Below are positions 46,955-54,837 of a stretch of 64,000 bases of DNA, piece by piece (the first letter of the stretch is position 1; each line of letters begins with the position of its first letter). The notes under the pieces were generated by a model, which was not told the DNA's origin, made no database searches, and worked only from the letters and a program-made list of their open reading frames with translations. A program made the position numbers and the translations under genes. Source of the DNA: Flavobacterium terrisoli (lineage in GTDB: Bacteria > Bacteroidota > Bacteroidia > Flavobacteriales > Flavobacteriaceae); assembly GCF_030167905.1 (NCBI RefSeq), contig NZ_JARGNA010000009.1, forward strand, positions 167,226 through 231,225, written 5' to 3'.

Positions 46955-47467
46955 ATGAAAAAAATTGTATTGGGAATTACTACAATTCTAGCGGTTGTAG
47001 CAATCTACGCTTTCACCAATGGTCAAAAAACTGAATTTACCAAAAATAGTTTAAGCAAAAAATTAACGACGGTTGACAGTACCGAAGTTACTTTTGGGAA
47101 AATCTTAAAAAAACACAAAGGCAATGTTACTGTGATTGAAGTTTGGGCTTCATGGTGTGGTGATTGTATAAAAGCAATGCCAAAATTTAAAGAAACACAA
47201 GCCAACAATCCAAAAGTCGATTATGTTTTTATTTCGATGGACAAAGCTTATGACAAATGGAAAACCGGTATTGAAAAACACGAATTAAAAGGTGACCATT
47301 ACTGGGTGAATGATCCTAAATTGATGAAAGGAGAATTCGGAAAATCTATAGATTTAGACTGGATTCCAAGGTATATCATCCTGGATAAAAACGGAAAAGT
47401 GATCACGTACAGAGCCATTGAAACTGATTTTGAACAAATAAACGCTACTTTAAAAACCTTACAATAA
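46955..47467 (+). CDS. Exported TlpA-like thioredoxin
   Basis: From the ATG at 46955 the protein has 170 residues. A signal anchor (KKIVLGITTILAVVAIYAF) is followed by a redoxin fold with WASWCGDCIKAMPKFKE (CxxC near residue 69) and the cis-Pro strand DWIPRYIILDKNGKV near 138. It should reduce or shuffle disulfides in the periplasm, a good partner for the DoxX protein two genes upstream. Its TAA shares a base with the ATG of tpiA, so translation is coupled. A TATCTTTA box at 46933 may be a promoter and excludes the TTG start at 46928. Confidence 0.85.
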   Translation: MKKIVLGITTILAVVAIYAFTNGQKTEFTKNSLSKKLTTVDSTEVTFGKILKKHKGNVTVIEVWASWCGDCIKAMPKFKETQANNPKVDYVFISMDKAYDKWKTGIEKHELKGDHYWVNDPKLMKGEFGKSIDLDWIPRYIILDKNGKVITYRAIETDFEQINATLKTLQ

Positions 47468-48219
47468 TGAGACAAAAGATTGTTGCCGGCAATTGGAAAA
47501 TGCATAAAAACGCCGAAGAAACAGAAGATTTATTAAACGAATTAATTGATAAATTGCCTAATGACATTGAAGCACAAATCATTGTAGCGCCAACTTTTGT
47601 TAACCTTGCCTCTGCTGTAGACCATTTGGAATTCACCAACATTGGTGTGGCAGCGCAAAATATGCATCAGCATGAAAGCGGTGCTTATACCGGAGAAATC
47701 TCAGCCGATATGTTGAAAAGCATCGGTGTAAACATTGTAATTCTCGGTCACTCGGAACGTCGCGCTTATTTCCATGAAACGGATGCGCTTTTGGCACAAA
47801 AAACAACCACAGCCTTAAAACACAATATGATGGTTATCTTTTGCTTTGGGGAAGAATTGAAAGACCGTCAGGACAAACAGCATTTCAATGTGGTAGAAAA
47901 CCAATTGCGTGACGGTTTGTTCCATTTGGAAAATAAAGACTGGGAGCAAATCATTTTGGCCTACGAACCGGTTTGGGCGATTGGCACCGGAGAAACTGCT
48001 TCACCGGAACAAGCACAGGAAATGCACGAATTCATCAGGGAAACAATCCGAAAAAGATTTGGCAGCGATGTTGCTGAAGATGTCTCTATTTTATATGGCG
48101 GAAGCGTAAAACCCGAAAACGCCAAGGAAATTTTTTCAAAACCGGATGTTGATGGCGGATTGATTGGCGGTGCCGCTTTAAAAGCGACCGACTTTGCAGC
48201 CATAGCCAGCGCGATTTAA
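47467..48219 (+). CDS. tpiA: Triosephosphate isomerase
   Basis: The 250 residues are the normal length. The active-site Asn and Lys are in VAGNWKMHKN near residue 10, the His in NIVILGHSERRAYF near 96, the catalytic Glu in ILAYEPVWAIGTG near 166, and the phosphate-binding ends in SILYGGSVKPENA near 210 and GGLIGGAALK near 232. It interconverts dihydroxyacetone phosphate and glyceraldehyde-3-phosphate. It is coupled by one-base overlap to the TlpA-like gene, an odd pairing for a glycolytic gene. A terminator follows. Confidence 0.97.
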   Translation: MRQKIVAGNWKMHKNAEETEDLLNELIDKLPNDIEAQIIVAPTFVNLASAVDHLEFTNIGVAAQNMHQHESGAYTGEISADMLKSIGVNIVILGHSERRAYFHETDALLAQKTTTALKHNMMVIFCFGEELKDRQDKQHFNVVENQLRDGLFHLENKDWEQIILAYEPVWAIGTGETASPEQAQEMHEFIRETIRKRFGSDVAEDVSILYGGSVKPENAKEIFSKPDVDGGLIGGAALKATDFAAIASAI

Positions 48220-48244
48220 GCATTAAATAACATACTCAAGATTA

Positions 48245-48275
48245 AACCTTTCATTAATTTGAAAGGTTTTTTTTA
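48245..48275 (+). terminator. Intrinsic terminator after tpiA
   Basis: AACCTTTC and GAAAGGTT form an 8-base stem around ATTAATTT, followed by a run of T. Confidence 0.82.
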
Positions 48276-48361
48276 TGTTTTAAATTATTTATATGTATTT
48301 CATCGATTTTATTTGCTCTTTATCGATAGAAATACATACTTTTATCCCAGTCACAAATCAA

Positions 48362-48844
48362 ATGAAGTCAACAATGAAAACCAAGTTTATTTTATTCTTC
48401 CTTTTTGCCTGCTTATCAAACCTACAAGCACAAACCGATACCCAAAAACGTTTCCAGTCAGAAACCAGAAAATATTATGTTTGGAATCCCGACTTTGAAA
48501 AATATGAATTGATAGAAACGGAATATGAACATTCTGTAATTGACATCCGGGAAATCGGGTCAAAAATGAATGGTTATATTATCATCAGCATGATTGACAA
48601 TGGCCAAATCAGAATGCACCATGGTTCCATTTATAATTTTACCAAAGATGCTGAAACCGAAGGTTCATGGTCTATACAATCGAAATTCATGAGGGCCAAA
48701 ATCACTTATAATCCAAAAGAGAATACGATGACATATCTTTATGATGGTGATAACAAACGTTACAAAAGACTGATCATTTTCACTGTAGCGCCGGATGAAA
48801 TCCCGAATGCGACTTTGAAAACCTCTATGGTTAAAGCAGATTAA
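48362..48844 (+). CDS. Exported protein of unknown function
   Basis: I start at the ATG at 48362 (48374 is also possible); 160 residues. The signal peptide is MKTKFILFFLFACLSNLQAQ. The mature part (VWNPDFEKYELIETEYEHSV, SMIDNGQIRMHHGSIYNF, TYNPKENTMTYLYDGDNKRY) looks like a small beta-barrel or lipocalin-like fold, but no family is recognised. It stands alone between the tpiA terminator and prmA. Confidence 0.75.
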   Translation: MKSTMKTKFILFFLFACLSNLQAQTDTQKRFQSETRKYYVWNPDFEKYELIETEYEHSVIDIREIGSKMNGYIIISMIDNGQIRMHHGSIYNFTKDAETEGSWSIQSKFMRAKITYNPKENTMTYLYDGDNKRYKRLIIFTVAPDEIPNATLKTSMVKAD

Positions 48845-48886
48845 ATTTCTTTTTGCAAAACACTTTTTAGTAACTCTTTCGATTGC

Positions 48887-48894
48887 TACCTTTG
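48887..48894 (+). promoter_or_regulatory. -7 promoter element TACCTTTG before prmA
   Basis: TACCTTTG matches TAnnTTTG, with a TTT at the -33 place (48865-48867). The transcript would start about ten bases before the ATG at 48909. Confidence 0.5.
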
Positions 48895-48908
48895 CAAAAA
48901 AATAAACA

Positions 48909-49742
48909 ATGTCAAATATATATTTAGGGTACCATTTTTCGGTAGAACCCAAAGAGTTAGGTTCTGAAATTCTTATTGCAGAACTTGGAGAAAAGCCATT
49001 TGAAAGTTTCATTGAAACCGACAATGGTTTTAGTGCTTTTATCCAAAAAGACCTTTGGACCGAAGACATCCTAAATGATATCTACTTGTTGACTTCTCCT
49101 GAATTTACCATTTCCTATACGGTTGAAGAAATCGACCAGGTAAACTGGAATGAAGAATGGGAAAAGAATTTTGAGCCAATTGATGTCGAGGGAAAATGCC
49201 ATGTTCGCGCACCATTCCATCCAAAAACGGAGGCTGAATTCGACATTGTTATCGAGCCAAAAATGAGCTTTGGAACCGGTCACCACGAAACTACTCACAT
49301 GATGATTCAACATTTATTGGAAACCAATGTGGCAGGAATGAAAACATTAGACATGGGTTGTGGAACTGCCATTTTAGCCATTTTAGCCGAAATGAAAGGT
49401 GCCAAACCGATTGATGCCATTGATATTGACAATTGGTGTTATTTGAATTCAATTGAAAATGCCGAACGCAATAATTGTCACGAAATCACCGTTTATGAAG
49501 GTGATGCTGCGTTATTGAAAGGCAAAAAATATGACTTAATCATTGCCAACATCAACCGCAATATTCTGTTAAACGATATGCAGCAATATGTAGATTGCCT
49601 GAACAAAGACGGCATCCTGTTATTAAGCGGATTCTATACGGAAGACATTCCGTTTATTGATGCTTCCTGCACGGAAAAAGGGTTGACTTACATCAAAAAA
49701 TTGGAGCGAAACAATTGGGTTTCACTGAAATATGTAAATTAG
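48909..49742 (+). CDS. prmA: Ribosomal protein L11 methyltransferase
   Basis: The 277 residues comprise an N-terminal L11-binding domain (about 1-95, with VNWNEEWEKNFEPIDV near 78) and a Rossmann methyltransferase domain. The latter has MSFGTGHHETTHMM near 119, the glycine loop TLDMGCGTAILAILAEMKGA near 146, the acidic loop AIDIDNWCYLNSIENA and the catalytic motif IIANINRNILL near 216. PrmA trimethylates lysines and the N-terminus of L11. It is 30 bases upstream of clpS and shares its promoter. Confidence 0.94.
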   Translation: MSNIYLGYHFSVEPKELGSEILIAELGEKPFESFIETDNGFSAFIQKDLWTEDILNDIYLLTSPEFTISYTVEEIDQVNWNEEWEKNFEPIDVEGKCHVRAPFHPKTEAEFDIVIEPKMSFGTGHHETTHMMIQHLLETNVAGMKTLDMGCGTAILAILAEMKGAKPIDAIDIDNWCYLNSIENAERNNCHEITVYEGDAALLKGKKYDLIIANINRNILLNDMQQYVDCLNKDGILLLSGFYTEDIPFIDASCTEKGLTYIKKLERNNWVSLKYVN

Positions 49743-49772
49743 CCACTGAAATTTTACACGTTGTAAAACGAA

Positions 49773-50054
49773 ATGAAAATGAGCACTATAGAAAAAGTAC
49801 AAGAAGACGTTTTAGTCGAAGAACAAGTTGGAGTCAACAACGAAATCGTATTGTATAATGATGATGTCAATACGTTTGACCATGTTATTGATACATTGAT
49901 TCGCGTTTGCCAACATACGGCGGAACAAGCGGAACAATGTGCAATTTTAGTTCATTACAAAGGAAAATGCACGGTGAAAACCGGTCATTATGATGAGCTA
50001 AAGCCACAATGTACTCAGTTGTTGGAAGCCGGTTTGAGTGCGGAAATTATCTGA
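49773..50054 (+). CDS. clpS: ATP-dependent Clp protease adaptor
   Basis: The 93 residues show the ClpS fold: VLYNDDVNTFDHVIDTLIRV near residue 27, the ClpA/C contact helix, the N-degron pocket region (VCQHTAEQAEQCAILVHYKG) with its His, and KTGHYDELKPQCTQLLEAGL. ClpS hands proteins with destabilising N-terminal residues to ClpAP or ClpCP. The N-terminal tail is short and acidic. prmA before it is a common neighbour in the phylum. Confidence 0.95.
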   Translation: MKMSTIEKVQEDVLVEEQVGVNNEIVLYNDDVNTFDHVIDTLIRVCQHTAEQAEQCAILVHYKGKCTVKTGHYDELKPQCTQLLEAGLSAEII

Positions 50055-50062
50055 TTGAAAAT

Positions 50063-50491
50063 TTAAGCCTTAAACTTCCAGTCAAACTCGTCGTTGTCTT
50101 TGATAATGGCTCCGATTTCTACACGAATGATTACCCCAAACTCTGCCTGCAGGATTAACCAATTGCTTTCGTTAAAATGATTTTCTGTGGAATCAAAATC
50201 TTCTTCTTCCCAGTTTTTAAAAGGCAATTCGTTTTTGATATCATTGACATTCTTGCCAATAACTGTTTTATTCAAAAGTGTTGCTTCTGTATTTGAAGTG
50301 ATAATATAACCCAAACGGAAAGCTTCATCTTCATAGAACGTTAGGCGAAACTTTTGGTCATTATACAAATAAATCACATTACCGTCTTCGTCTTTGAATT
50401 GCTTGGAAGGCTTACCGTAAATGGCTTCTACATGGTTTTGTTTCATGCCAAAAAGCAGTTGGCCCACGCCGTTTTTAGGATTGATTATCAT
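50063..50491 (-). CDS. Small protein of unknown function
   Basis: The 142 residues have no signal peptide or membrane helix. The sequence is acidic and alpha+beta (GVGQLLFGMKQNHVEAIYGK, EEEDFDSTENHFNESNWLIL, FGVIIRVEIGAIIKDND). GQLLFGMKQNHVEAIYGKP resembles the start of small outer-membrane-assembly-like or immunity-like domains, but too weakly to call. It lies divergent from the GNAT gene (50594), 102 bases apart, and convergent with clpS. Confidence 0.7.
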   Translation of the reverse strand: MIINPKNGVGQLLFGMKQNHVEAIYGKPSKQFKDEDGNVIYLYNDQKFRLTFYEDEAFRLGYIITSNTEATLLNKTVIGKNVNDIKNELPFKNWEEEDFDSTENHFNESNWLILQAEFGVIIRVEIGAIIKDNDEFDWKFKA

Positions 50492-50507
50492 CGTTTTCTA
50501 TTTGCAA

Positions 50508-50515
50508 CAAATTTA
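50508..50515 (-). promoter_or_regulatory. -7 promoter element TAAATTTG for the unknown gene
   Basis: TAAATTTG on the minus strand would start a transcript about ten bases before the ATG at 50491. No TTG at the usual distance. Confidence 0.35.
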
Positions 50516-50593
50516 GCGATTACTTATTTATTAAACTATTCCAAAAACTACTATTGGTTCAGTGCATTTTGTTATTTTTATAAGAAAAAAACA

Positions 50594-50992
50594 ATGGAAA
50601 TCATTTACACCTTTGACAGAATACCAACAGCTGAGCAAGTGATTGAACTGTATGACAATGCCGGACTTCCGAGACCGACTAATGACAAGGAAAGAATACA
50701 GAAAATGTATGAGAATTCAAATCTGATTGTAACCGCCTGGGACAATGAAAAACTCGTTGGGGTTTCGCGCTGCATTACCGATTGGGTTTGGAGTTGTTAT
50801 CTGGCCGATTTGGCTGTCAGCCCGGACTACAAGAAATCGGGAATAGGAAAAAAACTCATTGAATTGACCAAGGATAAAGTTGGGGAGCAAACCATGATCT
50901 TATTACTTTCGGTTCCAACCGCTATGGAATATTACCCAAAAGTGGGCTTTATTAAAGAAGACCGGGGATTTACGATACTTAGAACCCGATAA
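50594..50992 (+). CDS. GNAT-family N-acetyltransferase
   Basis: I start at the ATG at 50594; the frame extends upstream to 50354 but that would run antisense through another gene. The 132 residues have the GNAT core: IYTFDRIPTAEQVIELYDNA, NLIVTAWDNEKLVGVSRCITD, LADLAVSPDYKKSGIGKKLIEL near residue 75 with the acetyl-CoA pyrophosphate loop, and AMEYYPKVGFIKEDRGFTIL at the end. The substrate is unknown; small GNATs of this size often acetylate amines or protein termini. Confidence 0.85.
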   Translation: MEIIYTFDRIPTAEQVIELYDNAGLPRPTNDKERIQKMYENSNLIVTAWDNEKLVGVSRCITDWVWSCYLADLAVSPDYKKSGIGKKLIELTKDKVGEQTMILLLSVPTAMEYYPKVGFIKEDRGFTILRTR

Positions 50993-50998
50993 ATTTCG

Positions 50999-51652
50999 TT
51001 ACCGTTTGCTTTCAAATATCACCATCATTTCCTTGGCTCTTTCAATTTGGCCAATGGCTTTCAGGGATTGTGCATAGCGATAATAGAAAAATTCATCTAA
51101 ATCATTTGTCATGCAATGCAATTCGATGTACCATTTGGCAGCGGTTTCCAAATCGCCTTCAAAATACCGCCAATCGGCCACTTTTCTGAGCATATCCACA
51201 GACAAATAGCCTTTTTCTAAAACCCTTTCATAAGTTCTTAAGACATTTACTTTTACAAAAGTCTTTTTTTCCACCGGAATGACCACATCAACTTCCATTG
51301 GTTTGACCGCAGTTGAAGCAACGAGAGCATTTGAGAGTCCGGTATTCAGTCCGCGTGCTCTCACTCTTGCATATTTTGGCGTTACTTTTCTCGTATTATT
51401 TTCACCTAAATCGTTGGTGTTAATCAGGTCAACATTTGGAACATTATAGGTTGTGATGCTGCTCCCAAATCGCATGTTTATCCTTTCTTCGACATGGTAA
51501 GACACTATGGCAAGTTCTTTTTGTGAAATTCGATCGGAGATTAATTTCGAATTGACCGCTTTGGGATCAATCTGAAAACGTTCGTTATATTGGGCAAAAC
51601 AGCCAAGAGAAAACGCGTTTACCACTATTAGAAGGAGTACATTTTTTTCCAT
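50999..51652 (-). CDS. Exported helical-repeat protein, resembles the front part of OmpA/TPR proteins
   Basis: The 217 residues have a signal peptide (KNVLLLIVVNAFSLGCFAQ) and two parts. The first 130 residues hold an extended beta-rich region (SYHVEERINMRFGSSITTYN). The rest is TPR-like (VLRTYERVLEKGYLSVDMLRKVAD, YFEGDLETAAKWYIELHC, YYRYAQSLKAIGQIERAKEMM). The helical end closely recalls the TPR segment found before WD40-like and OmpA domains in Bacteroidota surface proteins linked to PorP/SprF. Those domains are missing here, so it may be a shortened relative. It converges with the GNAT gene, six bases apart. Confidence 0.75.
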   Translation of the reverse strand: MEKNVLLLIVVNAFSLGCFAQYNERFQIDPKAVNSKLISDRISQKELAIVSYHVEERINMRFGSSITTYNVPNVDLINTNDLGENNTRKVTPKYARVRARGLNTGLSNALVASTAVKPMEVDVVIPVEKKTFVKVNVLRTYERVLEKGYLSVDMLRKVADWRYFEGDLETAAKWYIELHCMTNDLDEFFYYRYAQSLKAIGQIERAKEMMVIFESKR

Positions 51653-51804
51653 ATTAACTAGGTTTTAGAGAGTTAATAATGTTGCATTCCCATTATAAAG
51701 TTACGCATATTTTTGTTTCGTTATTCTCATTTTCTGTAATAATTTTTAATTCAAATTGAAATGAAATTATTGTGACATAATTGGCTTTCACAAATTGGTA
51801 CAAA

Positions 51805-51830
51805 TAAAAAACACGGAATAAAATTCCGTG
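51805..51830 (-). terminator. Intrinsic terminator of purM (minus strand)
   Basis: CACGGAAT (51812-51819) and ATTCCGTG (51823-51830) form an 8-base stem with a three-base loop; on the minus strand it is followed by a run of T (A's at 51805-51811). It ends transcription from purM. Confidence 0.82.
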
Positions 51831-51858
51831 CCATCTATTCTAAAGAATGTCTTATATC

Positions 51859-53037
51859 TTAATACTCAAACTTCCCAAACTCACTTTCAATGGTGAGTTT
51901 TTTGTTTGCTGAAGCTTCTACCCTGCCGACAATCTGGGCCGCAACACCAAAGGATTCCGAGATAGCAATAATGTCCAGAGCAATGGCTTGCGGAACGTAT
52001 AATTCCATTCGGTGGCCACAGTTGAATACCTGGTACATTTCTTTCCAATCGGTTTTGGAGTTTTCCTGGATTAGTTTGAACAATGGTGGCACTGGAAATA
52101 AGTTGTCTTTAATGACATGAACGTCATCTACAAAATGCAAGACTTTGGTTTGCGCACCGCCGGAACAATGCACCATACCGTGAATTTCATTGGGTGTATA
52201 TTGATCTAAAATTGATTTGATGATTGGAGCGTAAGTACGTGTTGGTGACAACACCAGTTTTCCGGCATCGATTGGGGAATTTTCGACTGCGTCAGTCAAT
52301 TTTGTACTTCCGGAATAGACTAATTCGTTTGGCACAGCAGCATCAAAACTTTCCGGATATTTATGGGCTAAATACTTGGCAAAAACATCATGACGTGCCG
52401 ATGTTAGGCCATTGCTTCCCATTCCGCCGTTATAGCTTTTTTCATATTTGGCCTGACCAAAAGAAGCCAAACCAACAATCACATCACCAGCCTGGATATT
52501 GGCATTATCGACAACATCGCTGCGTTTCATTCGCGCGGTAACCGTTGAATCGACAATGATGGTTCGCACCAAATCACCCACATCAGCGGTTTCACCACCG
52601 GTAGAATGAATGGTTACACCAAAAGATTTCAATTCGGCTATCAGTTCTTCGGTTCCATTGATAATAGCCGAAATCACTTCGGCCGGAATCAGGTTTTTGT
52701 TTCTCCCGATTGTGGAAGAAAGCAAAATGTTATCGGTTGCGCCAACACACAACAAATCGTCGATATTCATAATCAAGGCGTCTTGTGCTATGCCTTTCCA
52801 CACCGAGATATCTCCGGTTTCTTTCCAGTACATATACGCCAAAGACGATTTGGTTCCGGCACCATCAGCATGCATAATCAGACAATAATTGTCGTCATTG
52901 GTCAGGTAATCGGGAACGATTTTGCAGAAAGCTTTTGGGAATAATCCTTTATCGATGTTTTTGATGGCGTTGTGCACATCTTCTTTGGAAGCCGAAACTC
53001 CGCGTAGATTGTAGCGTTGACTGTTATCAGAGCTCAT
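51859..53037 (-). CDS. purM: Phosphoribosylformylglycinamidine cyclo-ligase (AIR synthase)
   Basis: The 392 residues are longer than Proteobacterial PurM (about 345), as usual in Bacteroidota. PurM features are YCLIMHADGAGTKSSLAYMY near residue 52, DALIMNIDDLLCVGATD near 85, GEELIAELK-like IINGTEELIAELKSFGVTIH near 127, STGGETADVGD near 147, GDVIVGLASFGQAKYEKS near 187 and IHGMVHCSGGAQTKVLHFVD near 292. It closes the imidazole ring of AIR using ATP. The gene stands alone with its own terminator. Confidence 0.92.
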   Translation of the reverse strand: MSSDNSQRYNLRGVSASKEDVHNAIKNIDKGLFPKAFCKIVPDYLTNDDNYCLIMHADGAGTKSSLAYMYWKETGDISVWKGIAQDALIMNIDDLLCVGATDNILLSSTIGRNKNLIPAEVISAIINGTEELIAELKSFGVTIHSTGGETADVGDLVRTIIVDSTVTARMKRSDVVDNANIQAGDVIVGLASFGQAKYEKSYNGGMGSNGLTSARHDVFAKYLAHKYPESFDAAVPNELVYSGSTKLTDAVENSPIDAGKLVLSPTRTYAPIIKSILDQYTPNEIHGMVHCSGGAQTKVLHFVDDVHVIKDNLFPVPPLFKLIQENSKTDWKEMYQVFNCGHRMELYVPQAIALDIIAISESFGVAAQIVGRVEASANKKLTIESEFGKFEY

Positions 53038-53062
53038 TTTACAGTGTTGTGTTGTTGTGGCG

Positions 53063-53070
53063 CAAAGATA
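53063..53070 (-). promoter_or_regulatory. -7 promoter element TATCTTTG for purM
   Basis: TATCTTTG on the minus strand would start the transcript about 20 bases before the ATG at 53037. No clear TTG upstream. A purine operator cannot be recognised. Confidence 0.4.
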
Positions 53071-53138
53071 GTCAAAGATTGCAGAAAGCAGAAAACAGAA
53101 AGCAGATTTTTGATTTAAAACAATCGTCAGTTCGAGTT

Positions 53139-53216
53139 CGCTTGAAAAGCGAGTATCGAGAACATTTGCATGGAGCTTCTCGATACAATTTTGCTTTGCA
53201 AAATCACGCGAAGTGA
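53139..53216. repeat. Row of four short hairpins between the OmpA-like genes and purM
   Basis: In 80 bases there are CGCTT/AAGCG (53139-53151), TATCGAGAA/TTCTCGATA (53154-53185), ATTTTGC/GCAAAAT (53188-53204) and TCAC/GTGA (53204-53216). Such a chain of perfect stems looks like an intergenic repeat element of Flavobacteria rather than a terminator. CGCGAAGTG at 53207 also occurs at 18052. Confidence 0.5.
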
Positions 53217-53223
53217 CGCAATA

Positions 53224-53994
53224 TTAATTCTCAAGTATAAGAATCTCTACACGACGGTTTTCATCTTCTTCGGTTTGGTTTTGTTCCGGGATTTTATGAA
53301 TTGGTCTCGACACTCCGTAGCCTTTGAACTTCATTCGCTTTCTGTCGATTTTATTCCGCAACAGATAATTGTAAACTGCCCGGGCGCGAGCCGTGGAAAT
53401 ATTGTTGAAGTCATTAACCATTTGGCAACAAATATGGCCTTGTATTTCAATTTTAAGATTGGGATTATCTTGCATCGCACAGAGTAATTCATACAAAGAA
53501 GCTTCTGACTTAGGTACGATACGCGCCGAATTGTTGAAGAAATAAATATTGGGCAATATGACTGTCTCACCGACTTTAGTGTTCTTTATTTTTTTAGAAA
53601 ATTCACTTTCGATGGGCTTGGCTGCAATTTCGGAATAGAAAATAGTCACTCTTCTGTTCTCCGCCTGGATTTTGGATTGCTTGAAATCTTTACCATAAGC
53701 CACTTTATCAAGATTTCGGCTAAATTTCAAACCACTTCTCTCCAAAAGTTCACGCACACTTTCAATGCGTCTTTCGGCTAAGTGTTTGTTGTAATCTTTG
53801 GTATCAATGCTGTCACAGAAACCCAAGAGTTTGGTGATTTCTATTTCCTTGTTCTTGGCAATCCATTCATTAAGCAATAGTATAGAGCTTTGATTTGGAA
53901 AGTCTTTATTGAAATCGAAAAAAACTTCAAATTGTTTTTGTCCCAAACAGTTTAGGGAAACTAAAAAAAGTAAGATGACAATTTTAGCTTTCAT
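53224..53994 (-). CDS. Exported protein with two OmpA-like domains (paralogue 3)
   Basis: The 256 residues have a signal peptide (KAKIVILLFLVSLNCLGQ). Domain 1 (about 20-120) is a compact OmpA-like fold: FEVFFDFNKDFPNQSSILLL, LLGFCDSIDTKDYNKHLAERR, AENRRVTIFYSE. Domain 2 (about 145-256) has FFNNSARIVPKSEASL, IEIQGHICCQMV, TARARAVYNYL and DENRRVEILILEN. The usual Asp after GH is replaced by Cys-Cys in domain 2, while domain 1 keeps GFCDS. OmpA domains bind peptidoglycan. It shares one base with the stop of the gene before it and is the third gene of a tandem trio. Confidence 0.86.
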   Translation of the reverse strand: MKAKIVILLFLVSLNCLGQKQFEVFFDFNKDFPNQSSILLLNEWIAKNKEIEITKLLGFCDSIDTKDYNKHLAERRIESVRELLERSGLKFSRNLDKVAYGKDFKQSKIQAENRRVTIFYSEIAAKPIESEFSKKIKNTKVGETVILPNIYFFNNSARIVPKSEASLYELLCAMQDNPNLKIEIQGHICCQMVNDFNNISTARARAVYNYLLRNKIDRKRMKFKGYGVSRPIHKIPEQNQTEEDENRRVEILILEN

Positions 53995-54836
53995 TATTTA
54001 TCTACAATTAAAATTTCCACACGGCGATTGGCTTTTCGTTCTGCTTCGTTTCTTTCCGGCACTTTATAAATTGGATCATTACTGCCAAAACCTTTATAAG
54101 ACAATCGATACAACTCAATTTCATTATTGGCCAAATACTTAAAAATAACCATCGCTCTTCTGTATGATAATTTAGTATCCATTCCGTTTGGGTTACAACA
54201 AATATGGCCGTGGATAGCTATTCTCAGCTTTGGATTATCATACATAACCTGGAGCAATTCTTCCAAAAGCGGCATGGATTCTTCCTCTATTTTTTCTGAA
54301 TTGAACCGGAAATTGATGTTGTTGATTTTTACCAAATCTCCTTTTTTGGCTTTCTTAAATTTAGTTGCCAATTCATCTGTTTCTTTTTCAATCAATGCTT
54401 GAGTGTCAAAAGGAGAAATTGCCGCCTCTTCTTTGGTTACTATGGCTTGCTCATCTTTTGTCTTTTCTTCTTTCTGCGTATAAAAAAAGGCTACTTTTCT
54501 ATTCTCTTCCTGCTTTTTGGAATATTTAAAGTCTTTGCCAAAAGGTTTTAACTCTACCTTATCGCTAATCTTGATTGTGTCTTTTTTAAGTAAGGCCAAA
54601 ACCGAATTTATTCTTCGCATCGCCAAATCCTTGTTGTATTGGCTATCATCAACACTATCACAAAAGCCCAAAACTTTGATTACTTCAGCGGTTTTATTTT
54701 CTGTTATCCATTGATTTAATTTAGTCAACGAAGCTTGATTTGGAACAGCGGCATTAAAATCAAAAAACACTTCATACTGCTTTTGAGAAAATCCGAAAAA
54801 AGGCAATAACAGTAAAACAAAACAAATTTTTCTCAT
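53994..54836 (-). CDS. Exported protein with two OmpA-like domains (paralogue 2)
   Basis: I start at the ATG at 54836, one base after the preceding stop; 280 residues. The signal peptide is RKICFVLLLLPFFGFSQ. Domain 1 has YEVFFDFNAAVPNQASLTKL, LGFCDSVDDSQYNKDLAMRR and EENRKVAFFYTQ. A Lys/Glu-rich linker (about residues 130-155) follows. Domain 2 has FRFNSEKIEEESMPLLEELL, IAIHGHICCNPNGMD, SYRRAMVIFKYL and ANRRVEILIVDK. It is the middle copy of the trio and shares the Cys-Cys pair. The best guess is peptidoglycan contact or periplasmic scaffolding. Confidence 0.86.
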   Translation of the reverse strand: MRKICFVLLLLPFFGFSQKQYEVFFDFNAAVPNQASLTKLNQWITENKTAEVIKVLGFCDSVDDSQYNKDLAMRRINSVLALLKKDTIKISDKVELKPFGKDFKYSKKQEENRKVAFFYTQKEEKTKDEQAIVTKEEAAISPFDTQALIEKETDELATKFKKAKKGDLVKINNINFRFNSEKIEEESMPLLEELLQVMYDNPKLRIAIHGHICCNPNGMDTKLSYRRAMVIFKYLANNEIELYRLSYKGFGSNDPIYKVPERNEAERKANRRVEILIVDK

Positions 54837-54837
54837 G

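Noticed and set aside
53101..53222. Possible phage attachment site in the hairpin row
   Set aside because: No integrase, tRNA gene or second copy in the window.
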